Source: Onchidella celtica (Eukaryota; Mollusca; Gastropoda; Systellommatophora; Onchidiidae). From it: 64,000 nt of DNA. Below the pieces are notes generated by a model. It saw nothing but the letters and a program-made list of their open reading frames with translations, had not been told where the DNA came from and searched no databases. The stretch covers positions 36,002,233 through 36,066,232 of the forward strand of contig OZ007571.1 in the NCBI GenBank assembly GCA_963931925.1. The letters run 5' to 3'. This document shows positions 63,899-64,000 of the stretch, piece after piece. How positions within the stretch are numbered: the stretch's first letter is position 1; every line of letters begins with the position of its first letter. A program made the position numbers and the translations under genes.

Positions 63899-64000
63899 CT
63901 TCACATAATATGTTACACGTAGAAAGATCATCACAAACAGACAAATAATTCAAATCAAATCTGAGAAATCAAACCAATGTTACAGGGGTGTCCAAATCAC
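63899..64000. other. Right edge within MUTYH
   Basis: Upstream of MUTYH exon A. No further exon is recognised before the window ends. The missing N-terminal coding exons and promoter must lie to the right. Confidence 0.6.

Overview
The window is animal nuclear DNA: spliced genes with GT-AG introns, AT-rich introns, and a very heavy load of transposable elements. The element mix (an N-RAG-TP-like DNA transposon of the type described from the sea slug Aplysia, a CsRn1-like gag, a Gmr1-like LTR element, a BEL/Pao element, tRNA-derived SINEs) points to a lophotrochozoan, most likely a mollusc and perhaps a gastropod. The species cannot be told from the sequence alone.

Two host genes converge tail to tail. 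MYBBP1A (Myb-binding protein 1A / DNA polymerase phi family, a nucleolar ribosome-biogenesis factor) runs on the + strand from 2527 to 40004. I could read 35 phase-compatible exons, giving 1139 codons plus stop. MUTYH (adenine DNA glycosylase acting opposite 8-oxoguanine) runs on the - strand. Twelve exons lie between about 63898 and 41703, giving 435 codons plus stop, and its N-terminus lies beyond the right edge. Only about 1.7 kb separates the two stop codons, and that gap holds an orphan CsRn1-like gag fragment.

The introns are crowded with elements. MYBBP1A intron 15 contains a full-length, apparently young Ty3-type LTR retrotransposon (17446-26391). It has near-identical LTRs, a 5-bp target duplication and the unusual pol order protease-integrase-reverse transcriptase-RNase H (Gmr1-like). 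The two largest introns of the MUTYH section hold a full-length BEL/Pao element (45813-51806) and a decayed N-RAG-TP-like DNA transposon (52609-56660). A single 52-nt MUTYH exon (52005-52056) sits between these two. Other elements seen are SINEs, LINE 3' ends, a pair of 0.8-kb TIR elements, piggyBac-, mariner- and pogo-like MITEs, and a foldback element.

The most striking item is the N-RAG-TP-like transposon. One reading frame resembles the zinc-binding N-terminal region of the V(D)J recombinase RAG1. Downstream frames show a DDE-type transposase layout in the same motif order as the RAG1 core. The element is bounded by CAC-starting inverted repeats and a 4-bp target duplication. Its two ends carry the same two conserved blocks with spacers of 6 and 16 nt, a difference of about one helical turn, which recalls the 12/23 asymmetry of RAG recombination signals. 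All protein identifications were made by eye and none was checked against a database.
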